Below are positions 6,123-12,531 of a stretch of 12,531 bases of DNA, one piece after another (position 1 is the first letter of the stretch; each line of letters opens with the position of its first letter). The stretch spans positions 1 through 12,531 of the forward strand of contig JAQSWC010000026.1 of the NCBI GenBank assembly GCA_029266815.1, read 5' to 3'. The DNA comes from Paucimonas sp. GTDB lineage: Bacteria > Pseudomonadota > Gammaproteobacteria > Burkholderiales > Burkholderiaceae_D. The translations under genes were made by a program, and so were the position numbers. The notes under the pieces were generated by a model. That model saw nothing but the letters and a program-made list of their open reading frames with translations, ran no database searches and was not told the DNA's origin.

Positions 6123-7346
6123 ATGAAAACATTCCCTATCCCTTCCCGCCTCGGCTGCATAAGCATGATCGGTGCGGCCTTTCTGTTAAACGCATGCGGC
6201 GGTGGCGGCTCGACCGGAACAAGCGGTTCTACGGCCAGTCCTTCCACAATGGGCACACTCAGTGTCTCGATGACAGACGCGCCGGCCTGCGGCTTCGACC
6301 AGGTCAATGTCACTGTCTCGAAGGTTCGCGTCCATACGAATTCCGGCGCAGATGCAGACGATACGGGATGGAAGGATATCGCTCTGGAGCCTGCAAAAAA
6401 AATCAACCTGCTGGAGCTGACGAACGGATTTACAACGGAGCTCGGGGAAACCACTTTGCAGACCGGGCAATATACGCAAATGCGTTTGGTACTGGCAGCC
6501 AACGGCGGCACAGCGCCTTACGCAAACTCGGTGGTACAGAGCGGAACAACGGCAGAGGTAGCTCTTGAAACGCCCAGTGCACTTCAAAGCGGCATCAAAT
6601 TGAACAAGCAATTCGAAGTCGCCGCCGATGAGGAAACGGAACTGGTACTCGACTTCGATGCCTGCAAATCCATCGTCAAGAAAGGCAACGGCGGTTTCCT
6701 GCTGAAACCCGTAATATCGGTCATTACGAAAACCGGCAGCGGGAGCGCGGCCAGTGGCTCCATCAACGGCTATCTGAACACCGGCCTCGTCAATCCGGTG
6801 GTATCGGTGCAGCAGAACGGCGTGGTACTCAAGTCGACTATTGCAGATTCTAACGGCGCTTTCACCTTGTCGCCTGTACCCGCCTCCACTGGCGCCAACT
6901 ACACGGTGGTAATTACCGCTGACGGCCGTACGGCAGCGGCAATTACGGGCGTTCCGGTCACTTCGGGAGTCACTACCGCTCTCAGCACCAGCACCGCCCC
7001 CGTCGCATTGCAGACATCGACCATGCATACAGTGAATGGAACAGTAACGCCTTTCAATATCGGCGGAACAGTACGTGCCTTGCAAACGCTGACTTCAAGC
7101 GGGGAAAAAATAGAAGTCGCGTATCAGACTGCCGATGCGGTCACCGGGGTTTACTCGTTGTCCCTGCCCTCGGCCGCGCCGCTTGTCGGGGCGTATGGCA
7201 CCTTGCCCGTTACGTTCAGCGCCGATACGGCAGCGTCAGGAAAATACGTGATTGAAGGTTCGGCCAGCGGGTATCTCACGCAAAACACCAACGTCGACAT
7301 CTCTACCTCGGCAAAGGCAACGGCGAATTTCACTTTGACGCAGTAA
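6123..7346 (+). CDS. DUF4382 domain-containing lipoprotein
   Basis: The 407-residue product has a lipoprotein signal peptide: MKTFPIPSR, a hydrophobic stretch, and lipobox LNAC with the lipidated cysteine at residue 25. A Gly/Ser/Thr linker follows (26-44). Residues about 43-205 match my knowledge of the DUF4382 family: GTLSVSMTDAPACGFDQVNV at the start and LVLDFDACKSIV near the end. C56 and C181 are the only other cysteines of the mature chain and could form a disulfide. Residues about 212-280 (GSINGYL ... SNGAFTLSPV ... YTVVITADGRTAAAI) look like a carboxypeptidase-regulatory-like beta sandwich. Residues about 303-405 form another beta-rich, Thr/Ala-rich repeat-like unit. There is no catalytic motif. 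It is predicted to be anchored in the outer membrane, since residue +2 is Gly rather than Asp. Its function is unknown; a structural or adhesive envelope role is inference. It follows envZ by 172 bases with its own leader. Confidence 0.85.
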   Translation: MKTFPIPSRLGCISMIGAAFLLNACGGGGSTGTSGSTASPSTMGTLSVSMTDAPACGFDQVNVTVSKVRVHTNSGADADDTGWKDIALEPAKKINLLELTNGFTTELGETTLQTGQYTQMRLVLAANGGTAPYANSVVQSGTTAEVALETPSALQSGIKLNKQFEVAADEETELVLDFDACKSIVKKGNGGFLLKPVISVITKTGSGSAASGSINGYLNTGLVNPVVSVQQNGVVLKSTIADSNGAFTLSPVPASTGANYTVVITADGRTAAAITGVPVTSGVTTALSTSTAPVALQTSTMHTVNGTVTPFNIGGTVRALQTLTSSGEKIEVAYQTADAVTGVYSLSLPSAAPLVGAYGTLPVTFSADTAASGKYVIEGSASGYLTQNTNVDISTSAKATANFTLTQ

Positions 7347-7359
7347 TCCGGTCCTACCA

Positions 7360-7383
7360 GAGGCAGGCCTAAGTGCCTGCCTC
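7360..7383. terminator. Hairpin between convergent lipoprotein and ispF genes
   Basis: GAGGCAGGC (7360-7368), loop CTAAGT, and GCCTGCCTC (7375-7383) form a perfect GC-rich 9-bp stem 13 bases after the lipoprotein stop and 25 bases beyond the ispF stop. Neither side has a proper T-run (CGCCATTTCATT follows on the plus strand), so it may be a weak bidirectional terminator or an mRNA-stabilising stem. Confidence 0.5.
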
Positions 7384-7408
7384 GCCATTTCATTACCCCA
7401 AAAAACAG

Positions 7409-7897
7409 TCATGCAAGAAATATCAGTGCGACTGCTTCTGCCGCGATACCTTCTTCCCGCCCCACGAATCCCATTTTTTCATTGGTCTTGGCTTTGATGT
7501 TCACTCGAGTCGGATCGACCCCGAGATCCAAGGCGATATGCGACACCATCGCGGGAATATGAGGCGCAAGCTTCGGCTTCTGCGCAATCACCGTCGCATC
7601 GATATTACCGACGCGGTATCCCGCTTGAGACAGACGAGCCACGGCTTCCCGTAATAACACACGCGAATCTGCACCGGCGAAACGGGAGTCGGTGTCGGGA
7701 AAGTGTCGGCCGATATCGCCCATGCCAGCGGCACCGAAGAGGGCATCCGTGACGGCGTGCAGCAAGACATCGGCATCCGAATGGCCGAGCAATCCTTTTG
7801 CATGGGGAATATCCACGCCGCCGATGATCAATTTTCGACCTTCCACCAGAGCATGGCAGTCATAGCCTTGCCCAATACGAAAAGGAAAGGGATTCAT
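7409..7897 (-). CDS. ispF: IspF, 2-C-methyl-D-erythritol 2,4-cyclodiphosphate synthase
   Basis: IspF converts 4-diphosphocytidyl-2-C-methyl-D-erythritol 2-phosphate to the cyclic diphosphate, releasing CMP, in the MEP isoprenoid pathway. The 162-residue length is normal for this homotrimeric enzyme. The opening RIGQGYDCH carries the metal ligands D13 and H15. GLLGHSDADVLLHAVTDAL supplies the catalytic-region H39 and third ligand H47. GDIGRHFPDTD, the CMP-binding region IAQKPKLAPHI, and the C-terminal KAKTNEKMGFVGREEGIA are all intact. Its ATG overlaps the ispD stop as ATGA (7894-7897), so the two pathway enzymes are translationally coupled. The gene ends 62 bases from the convergent lipoprotein gene. 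Confidence 0.97.
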   Translation of the reverse strand: MNPFPFRIGQGYDCHALVEGRKLIIGGVDIPHAKGLLGHSDADVLLHAVTDALFGAAGMGDIGRHFPDTDSRFAGADSRVLLREAVARLSQAGYRVGNIDATVIAQKPKLAPHIPAMVSHIALDLGVDPTRVNIKAKTNEKMGFVGREEGIAAEAVALIFLA

Positions 7898-8586
7898 GGG
7901 TAATTTTTCAGAAAGAATTCTGCCAGTTCGATGTCCTGCGGCAGGGTCACCTTGAAGTTGCGATGCGCGCCCTCGACCAGCCGGGGTTGCATGCCCATCG
8001 ATTCAATTGCGGCCGCCTCATCGGTTACGCCGTCGGCGTGGGCTAATGCGCTCTTCAGCAATCCATATCGGAACATCTGCGGCGTCTGTGCCGACCACAG
8101 CCCGCTGCGAGGCACGGTCTCGCACGCACGTCCATTGCCGTCATCGCGTTTCAAGGTATCGACCACCGGCAACGCCAACAGGCCGCCCACCGGATCCTCC
8201 TGCAGGGTGCTCATCAGGCTTTGTATCAGATCAGGTGTCAACCCCGGTCTGGCAGCATCATGCACCAGAACCCAGTCTACATCCGCCGTCTGCTCGCAGA
8301 TGGCGTTCAAGCCGTTCAACACGGATTCCCGGCGGCTGTCTCCGCCGCAGCGCAATATCCGAAGACGCGGGTCATCCCCCTTGCCTATTGCAGCGTCGAT
8401 ATAAGGATCATCCGGAGCGACGACGACGAACACCTCCTGAACTTGGGGTGTACGAAGAAAGGCATCGATGGCATGAAGCAGCATGGGTTTGCCTGCAAGT
8501 TCCAGATACTGCTTCGGCGTGGCGGCGCCCAGGCGGCTGCCGACGCCGGCTGCGGGAATCAATGCAAAATGTCGCGGAACGCTCAT
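7894..8586 (-). CDS. ispD: IspD, 2-C-methyl-D-erythritol 4-phosphate cytidylyltransferase
   Basis: IspD transfers CMP from CTP to methylerythritol 4-phosphate, two steps before IspF acts (IspE is not in this window). From ATG 8586 the product is 230 residues, the usual length. It begins MSVPRHFALIPAAGVGSRLG, containing the nucleotide-binding glycine loop, followed by TPKQYLELAGKPML with catalytic K25. Other family blocks are VLVHDAARPGLTPDLI, SAQTPQMFRYGLL, VTDEAAAIESMG and NFKVTLPQDIELAE. The open frame extends upstream to 8721, but that part lies in the promoter region shared with mfd and lacks family sequence. The Shine-Dalgarno at 8586 is weak (CGAG). It is first in an ispD-ispF operon divergent from mfd. 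The split ispD and ispF here contrast with the fused IspDF enzyme of some other proteobacteria. Confidence 0.96.
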   Translation of the reverse strand: MSVPRHFALIPAAGVGSRLGAATPKQYLELAGKPMLLHAIDAFLRTPQVQEVFVVVAPDDPYIDAAIGKGDDPRLRILRCGGDSRRESVLNGLNAICEQTADVDWVLVHDAARPGLTPDLIQSLMSTLQEDPVGGLLALPVVDTLKRDDGNGRACETVPRSGLWSAQTPQMFRYGLLKSALAHADGVTDEAAAIESMGMQPRLVEGAHRNFKVTLPQDIELAEFFLKNYP

Positions 8587-8670
8587 GTCAGCTCGGAGGA
8601 TTGCGCAAAAGAATCGCGGCAATGATACCGCATCGTCCTTGCCAGAGACGGTCGGCCTGCGGGCTTCGTT

Positions 8671-8676
8671 TATAAT
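8671..8676 (+). promoter_or_regulatory. Consensus -10 element, likely mfd promoter
   Basis: TATAAT is an exact sigma-70 -10 hexamer in the 143-base gap between the divergent ispD and mfd, 54 bases before the mfd ATG. At 16-18 base spacing the -35 region (around 8647-8654, ACGGTC) is a poor match; TTGCCA at 8639-8644 is too far. A weaker TATCAT on the minus strand (8622-8627) could serve ispD. Confidence 0.4.
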
Positions 8677-8729
8677 CCTGCTGTCGCCGCACATCCCTCC
8701 TACGCTGCCGGCGGCTCGCATCTTTTCTC

Positions 8730-11700
8730 ATGCCATTCGATCCCAAAAACGGCTTACCCAAACCCGGCAACCGCTTTGTCTTGCCTGGGGCACACGGCTC
8801 GGCAGATGCCTGGGCGCTGTCGCAGGCTGCGATCGAGCTGAAGGCTGCAGGCCGCATGCTGGTGGTGGTGACTGCCGCTGCCGCCGATTCCCAACGCCTG
8901 TTGACCGAAATCCGGTGGTTCGCCGGCGAAGGCGTTCGACTGCGCTGCCATCTGCTGCCGGACTGGGAGACCTTGCCCTATGACGCATTTTCCCCGCACC
9001 AGGATCTGGTGTCGGAGCGCCTAGCGACTCTCTATGAAGTTCAGAAAGGAAACTGCGATGTCCTGATCGTGCCGGCTACTACGGCGTTGATGCGGATCGG
9101 GCCACCCTCCTTTCTCGCGGCCTATACCTTCTTCTTCAAGCAAGGCGAGTCGCTGGATGAATCGCGGCTGAAGTCGCAACTGACACTGGCCGGCTATCAC
9201 CATGTCGGGCAGGTGATGTCGCCGGGCGAGTACTCCGTGCGCGGCGGGTTGATCGACCTCTTCCCGATGGGCTCCACGCTGCCCTACCGCATCGACCTTT
9301 TCGGCGACACGATAGAAACCATACGTACGTTCGATGCCGATACGCAGCGCTCCATCTATCCAGTGAACGAAGTGCGCCTGCTGCCGGGCCGGGAATTTCC
9401 CATGGACGAGGCGGCGCGAACTGCTTTCCGCGGGCGATGGCGAGAAGTGTTCGAAGGCGATCCCACCAAGTCGTCGATCTATAAGGACATCGGCAACGGC
9501 ATTGCCGCCGCGGGTATTGAATACTATCTTCCCTTGTTTTTCGAACGGACGGCGACCTTGTTCGAGTACGTCGCAGAGGATGCGATGTTCGCCACCGTGG
9601 GCGATATCGATGCCTCGGTCAAGCAGTTCTGGAGCGATACGCAGTCGCGTCATCGTTTCCTGAAGGCAGACCGCGAACGCCCAATCCTTCCTCCGAAAGA
9701 CCTGTTTCTGACCAGCGAGGATTTTTTCACGTTGGCGAAGCCTTTCGGGCGCTGGGCAATCGGCCGTGCCGACGGGCCGTCGGAATTGTCGGCATCATTG
9801 CCGGACATCGCCGTCAACCGCCGCCTGGACGATCCGCTTACCAACCTTCGTGCTTTCCTGCTGCAGACGGACCGCCGGGTAATGGTCTGTGCCGACTCGA
9901 ACGGCCGCAGGGAAACGATGCAGCAGTATTTCAACGAGTACGGCTTGCAGCTCGCTGTTTGCGACAGCCTTGAAGATTTCCAGACTTCTTCCGATGCCTT
10001 GATGCTGGGCGTATCGCCTTTGCACTCTGGCTTCCTGCTCGATGCGCCACAAGGGCGTTTCGCCTTTATCACCGAGACCGAGCTGTATGCGAACTCCGCC
10101 CGCCGCGCTGGCCGCCGCAAGCAGGAAGCGGTGACACAGGTTGAAGCGATGGTGCGCGACCTCTCGGAACTCAAGATCGGCGACCCGGTCGTGCATGTGA
10201 ACCACGGCATCGGCCGTTACCGCGGCCTGGTCGGCATGGATCTGGGCGAAGGCGAAACTGAATTCCTGCACCTCGAATACGCCAACGACACCACGCTCTA
10301 CGTACCGGTATCGCAGTTGCATGTGATCTCGCGCTATTCGGGCGCGTCTCCGGACGATGCGCCGATGCATGCGCTGGGCTCGGGCCAATGGGAGAAGGCC
10401 AAGCGCCGCGCCGCGCAGCAGATACGCGACACTGCCGCCGAACTGCTAAACCTGTACGCGCGCCGCGCCGCCCGCCAGGGGCATTCCTTCCAGTATTCTG
10501 CACACGACTACGAAGCATTTGCCGAGAGTTTCGGCTTCGAGGAGACGCCGGATCAAGCAGCGGCGATCAATGCCGTCATCAAGGACATGACCGGCGGCAA
10601 GCCCATGGACCGCCTGGTCTGCGGCGATGTCGGCTTCGGCAAGACCGAGGTGGCGCTTCGCGCCGCGTTCATCGCCGTGATGGGCGGCAAACAGGTGGCG
10701 ATCCTCGCGCCCACCACCTTGCTCGCAGAACAGCATGCCCATACCTTCGCGGACCGCTTTGCCGACTGGCCGGTGAAAATTGCGGAGCTTTCGCGTTTCC
10801 GTACCGGCAAGGAAGTAGCGCAGGCGATCAAGGGAATGGCCGATGGCGCCGTGGACATTGTGATCGGCACCCACAAGCTGTTGTCGAGCGAAGTGAAATT
10901 CCAGCGCCTTGGCTTGGTGATTATCGATGAGGAACACCGTTTCGGCGTGCGCCAGAAGGAAGCACTAAAGGCTTTGCGCGCAGAGGTCGACGTGTTGACG
11001 CTGACCGCGACGCCGATACCGCGCACGCTTGGCATGGCGCTCGAAGGACTGCGCGACTTCTCCGTGATCGCTACCGCGCCGCAGAAACGGCTTGCGATCA
11101 AAACTTTCGTGCGCAATGAAGGCGACTCGGTTATTCGCGAAGCCTGCCTGCGCGAACTGAAGCGCGGCGGCCAGGTTTACTTCCTGCACAACGAAGTTGA
11201 AACCATTGAAAACAGACGTGCAAAGCTCGAAGAACTGCTGCCTGAAGCACGCATTGCGGTGGCGCACGGCCAGATGCATGAGCGTGAGCTGGAAAAAGTA
11301 ATGCGCGACTTCGTCGCGCAGCGCTACAACATCCTTTTGTGCACGACCATCATCGAAACCGGCATCGACGTACCGACTGCGAACACTATCGTCATGCATC
11401 GCGCAGACAAATTCGGCCTCGCGCAGTTGCACCAGTTGCGCGGGCGCGTCGGGCGCTCCCATCACCAGGCCTATGCCTACCTGTTGGTGCAGGACATGAG
11501 CGGTCTCACCAAGCAGGCGCAGCGCCGGCTGGACGCCATCCAGCAGATGGAAGAACTGGGAAGCGGCTTCTACCTGGCGATGCATGACCTGGAGATACGT
11601 GGCGCCGGTGAAGTACTGGGCGAGAACCAGTCCGGCGAGATGCACGAAATTGGATTCCAGCTCTATTCCGACATGCTGAATGAAGCGGTACGTTCCCTGA

Positions 11701-12173
11701 AGAACGGCAAGGAGCCCGACCTTGCCGCTCCGCTGGCCACGACCACCGAGATCAACCTCCACGTTCCCGCGCTGCTTCCGGCGGACTATTGCGGCGACGT
11801 GCATGAGCGCCTGTCTCTCTACAAGCGCTTTGCGAATTGCGAAAGACCGGATGAGGTTGATGCCTTGCAGGAAGAGTTGATCGACCGCTTCGGCAAGCTT
11901 CCCGAACCGGCAAAGGCGCTGGTCGAGACGCATCGGCTGCGCATTGCCGCCAAGCCGGCCGGCATTATTAAGATCGATGCTCATGCCGAGGCCGCCGTGC
12001 TGCAGTTCGAACCGAATCCGCCTATCGATGCCATGCGCATCATCGAACTGGTACAGAAGAACAAGCACATCCGCTTGAATGGCCAGGACAAGCTGCGCAT
12101 TACGGCAAGCATGCCCGACCTGGCCGCGAGAACCGCGCAGATCCGCTCAACGATAAAAAGCCTGAGAGCCTGA
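8730..12173 (+). CDS. mfd: Mfd, transcription-repair coupling factor
   Basis: Mfd is an ATP-driven DNA translocase that pushes RNA polymerase stalled at lesions off the template and recruits UvrA for nucleotide excision repair. The 1147-residue product has the full family layout. An N-terminal UvrB-like module (about 1-340) includes LLPDWETLPYDAFSPHQDLV and SVRGGLIDLFP. The RNA-polymerase-interacting CarD-like domain (about 480-545) includes GDPVVHVNHGIGRYRG. The helicase core has Walker A GDVGFGKTE (residues 632-640, K638), TTLLAEQH and DEEH at 733-736 (IIDEEHRFGVRQKEAL). It continues with LTATPIPRTL, the second RecA lobe VYFLHNEV, TTIIETGIDVP, QLRGRVGRS, the translocation-motif region and a C-terminal TRCF domain (about 1000-1110) that masks UvrA binding. 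Nothing is missing. The ATG at 8730 opens with family-like sequence; no strong Shine-Dalgarno is visible. serB follows after 43 bases. Confidence 0.98.
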   Translation: MPFDPKNGLPKPGNRFVLPGAHGSADAWALSQAAIELKAAGRMLVVVTAAAADSQRLLTEIRWFAGEGVRLRCHLLPDWETLPYDAFSPHQDLVSERLATLYEVQKGNCDVLIVPATTALMRIGPPSFLAAYTFFFKQGESLDESRLKSQLTLAGYHHVGQVMSPGEYSVRGGLIDLFPMGSTLPYRIDLFGDTIETIRTFDADTQRSIYPVNEVRLLPGREFPMDEAARTAFRGRWREVFEGDPTKSSIYKDIGNGIAAAGIEYYLPLFFERTATLFEYVAEDAMFATVGDIDASVKQFWSDTQSRHRFLKADRERPILPPKDLFLTSEDFFTLAKPFGRWAIGRADGPSELSASLPDIAVNRRLDDPLTNLRAFLLQTDRRVMVCADSNGRRETMQQYFNEYGLQLAVCDSLEDFQTSSDALMLGVSPLHSGFLLDAPQGRFAFITETELYANSARRAGRRKQEAVTQVEAMVRDLSELKIGDPVVHVNHGIGRYRGLVGMDLGEGETEFLHLEYANDTTLYVPVSQLHVISRYSGASPDDAPMHALGSGQWEKAKRRAAQQIRDTAAELLNLYARRAARQGHSFQYSAHDYEAFAESFGFEETPDQAAAINAVIKDMTGGKPMDRLVCGDVGFGKTEVALRAAFIAVMGGKQVAILAPTTLLAEQHAHTFADRFADWPVKIAELSRFRTGKEVAQAIKGMADGAVDIVIGTHKLLSSEVKFQRLGLVIIDEEHRFGVRQKEALKALRAEVDVLTLTATPIPRTLGMALEGLRDFSVIATAPQKRLAIKTFVRNEGDSVIREACLRELKRGGQVYFLHNEVETIENRRAKLEELLPEARIAVAHGQMHERELEKVMRDFVAQRYNILLCTTIIETGIDVPTANTIVMHRADKFGLAQLHQLRGRVGRSHHQAYAYLLVQDMSGLTKQAQRRLDAIQQMEELGSGFYLAMHDLEIRGAGEVLGENQSGEMHEIGFQLYSDMLNEAVRSLKNGKEPDLAAPLATTTEINLHVPALLPADYCGDVHERLSLYKRFANCERPDEVDALQEELIDRFGKLPEPAKALVETHRLRIAAKPAGIIKIDAHAEAAVLQFEPNPPIDAMRIIELVQKNKHIRLNGQDKLRITASMPDLAARTAQIRSTIKSLRA

Positions 12174-12216
12174 CGACCCACCCGCTTATCCGATCACCAG
12201 ACAGAAATTTTTCGCC

Positions 12217-12531
12217 ATGAACCTGATCCTGCAAGGACTCGATGCAAACCGTGCTGACGTGGAACGAATCGCGGGGCTCGCGGGTTCCACCTCGATAGAC
12301 GAATTGTCGGCTGCAGTCTACCGCTGCAAACACGCGAACCCTGAAGCTCGGAAGCAAGTTGACACCGAATGCTGGAGCGTGAGACTGGACTACGCTTTTG
12401 CTCCGGAAGGCCAGGCACTGTCGGACTTCAGGGTGCTTGCCATGGACATGGATTCAACGCTGATCACGATTGAATGCATTGACGAAATTGCGGACATGCA
12501 GGGCTTGAAGCCGCAAGTCGCTGAAATCACC
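12217..12531 (+). CDS. serB: SerB, phosphoserine phosphatase (3' part outside window)
   Basis: SerB hydrolyses O-phosphoserine in the last step of serine synthesis. From ATG 12217, 105 codons are open to the right edge (MNLILQGLDANRADVERIAG ...). The diagnostic HAD-family motif I is MDMDSTLITIECIDEIADM, with nucleophile D77 and acid/base D79 (DxDST); ECIDEIADM after it is characteristic of SerB rather than other HAD phosphatases. The N-terminal about 70 residues are the short regulatory-type extension found in proteobacterial SerB and are not catalytic. Later motifs (SGGF, the motif III lysine, GDGAND) lie beyond the window. It follows mfd by 43 bases on the same strand, with no visible terminator, and only a weak purine run (CAGACAGAAA, 12199-12208) ahead of the start, so read-through from mfd is likely. 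Confidence 0.93.
   Translation, partial: MNLILQGLDANRADVERIAGLAGSTSIDELSAAVYRCKHANPEARKQVDTECWSVRLDYAFAPEGQALSDFRVLAMDMDSTLITIECIDEIADMQGLKPQVAEIT

Noticed and set aside
6186..7085. 299-codon minus-strand open frame antisense to the lipoprotein gene
   Set aside because: Cys/Arg/Gly-rich composition and no motif, while the plus strand has a strong ribosome binding site, a lipobox and a recognisable domain.
8587..8721. 45-codon N-terminal extension of ispD
   Set aside because: The extension has no IspD-like sequence and covers the divergent promoter region. ATG 8586 gives the standard 230-residue enzyme.
10965..12068. 367-codon minus-strand open frame antisense to mfd
   Set aside because: It is fully inside the conserved helicase part of mfd; the product shows no family features.
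1..12531. CRISPR array, mobile element, toxin-antitoxin or defence island
   Set aside because: No spaced repeat array, transposase, integrase or recognisable defence gene is present; the genes are housekeeping or envelope-related.

Overview
The window reads as chromosomal housekeeping DNA from a betaproteobacterium, most likely Burkholderiales and possibly the Oxalobacteraceae. The support is moderately high GC, close OmpR/EnvZ, Mfd, IspD/IspF and SerB homologues, and the gene neighbourhood. The placement is from family recognition, not a database search. Coding density is high. I see no rRNA, tRNA, CRISPR array, insertion sequence or phage gene, and no gene-free stretch longer than 300 bases; the longest gaps are about 140 to 170 bases and each holds regulatory-looking sequence.

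Left part (1-3641): the 3' portion of prmB (methylates ribosomal protein uL3) overlaps by a GTGA junction the start of a YheS-type ABC-F ATPase, so two ribosome-linked genes are translationally coupled. The end of the ABC-F gene is abnormal. Its family-typical C-terminus stops at about residue 616, and the frame then runs 16 codons through the start of a flavodoxin-fold gene. The FMN-phosphate loop of that second protein lies in the -1 frame, upstream of any ordinary start codon. This looks like a deletion or fusion joint plus a one-base slip in an A-run, or a sequence error. A small, secreted, uncharacterised protein gene lies convergently and overlaps the flavodoxin gene tail to tail.

Middle part (3642-7408): an ompR-envZ two-component operon, then a DUF4382-type lipoprotein gene on the same strand. 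The gap before ompR and the gap before the lipoprotein each carry a TGTAA-N5-TGTAA tandem repeat (10-bp period, opposite orientations). This spacing is typical of OmpR-family half-sites and suggests autoregulation and control of the lipoprotein. The ompR gap also has a perfect 10-bp inverted repeat around its tandem site, and the lipoprotein leader has an 8-bp-stem hairpin.

Right part (7360-12531): ispD and ispF (MEP isoprenoid pathway) form a 4-base-overlapping minus-strand pair. Divergent from them is a complete mfd (transcription-repair coupling factor), followed closely by the 5' end of serB (serine biosynthesis), which runs off the window. I did not find a convincing new multi-gene system. 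The items most worth following up are the ABC-F/flavodoxin joint and the shared tandem repeat around ompR-envZ.
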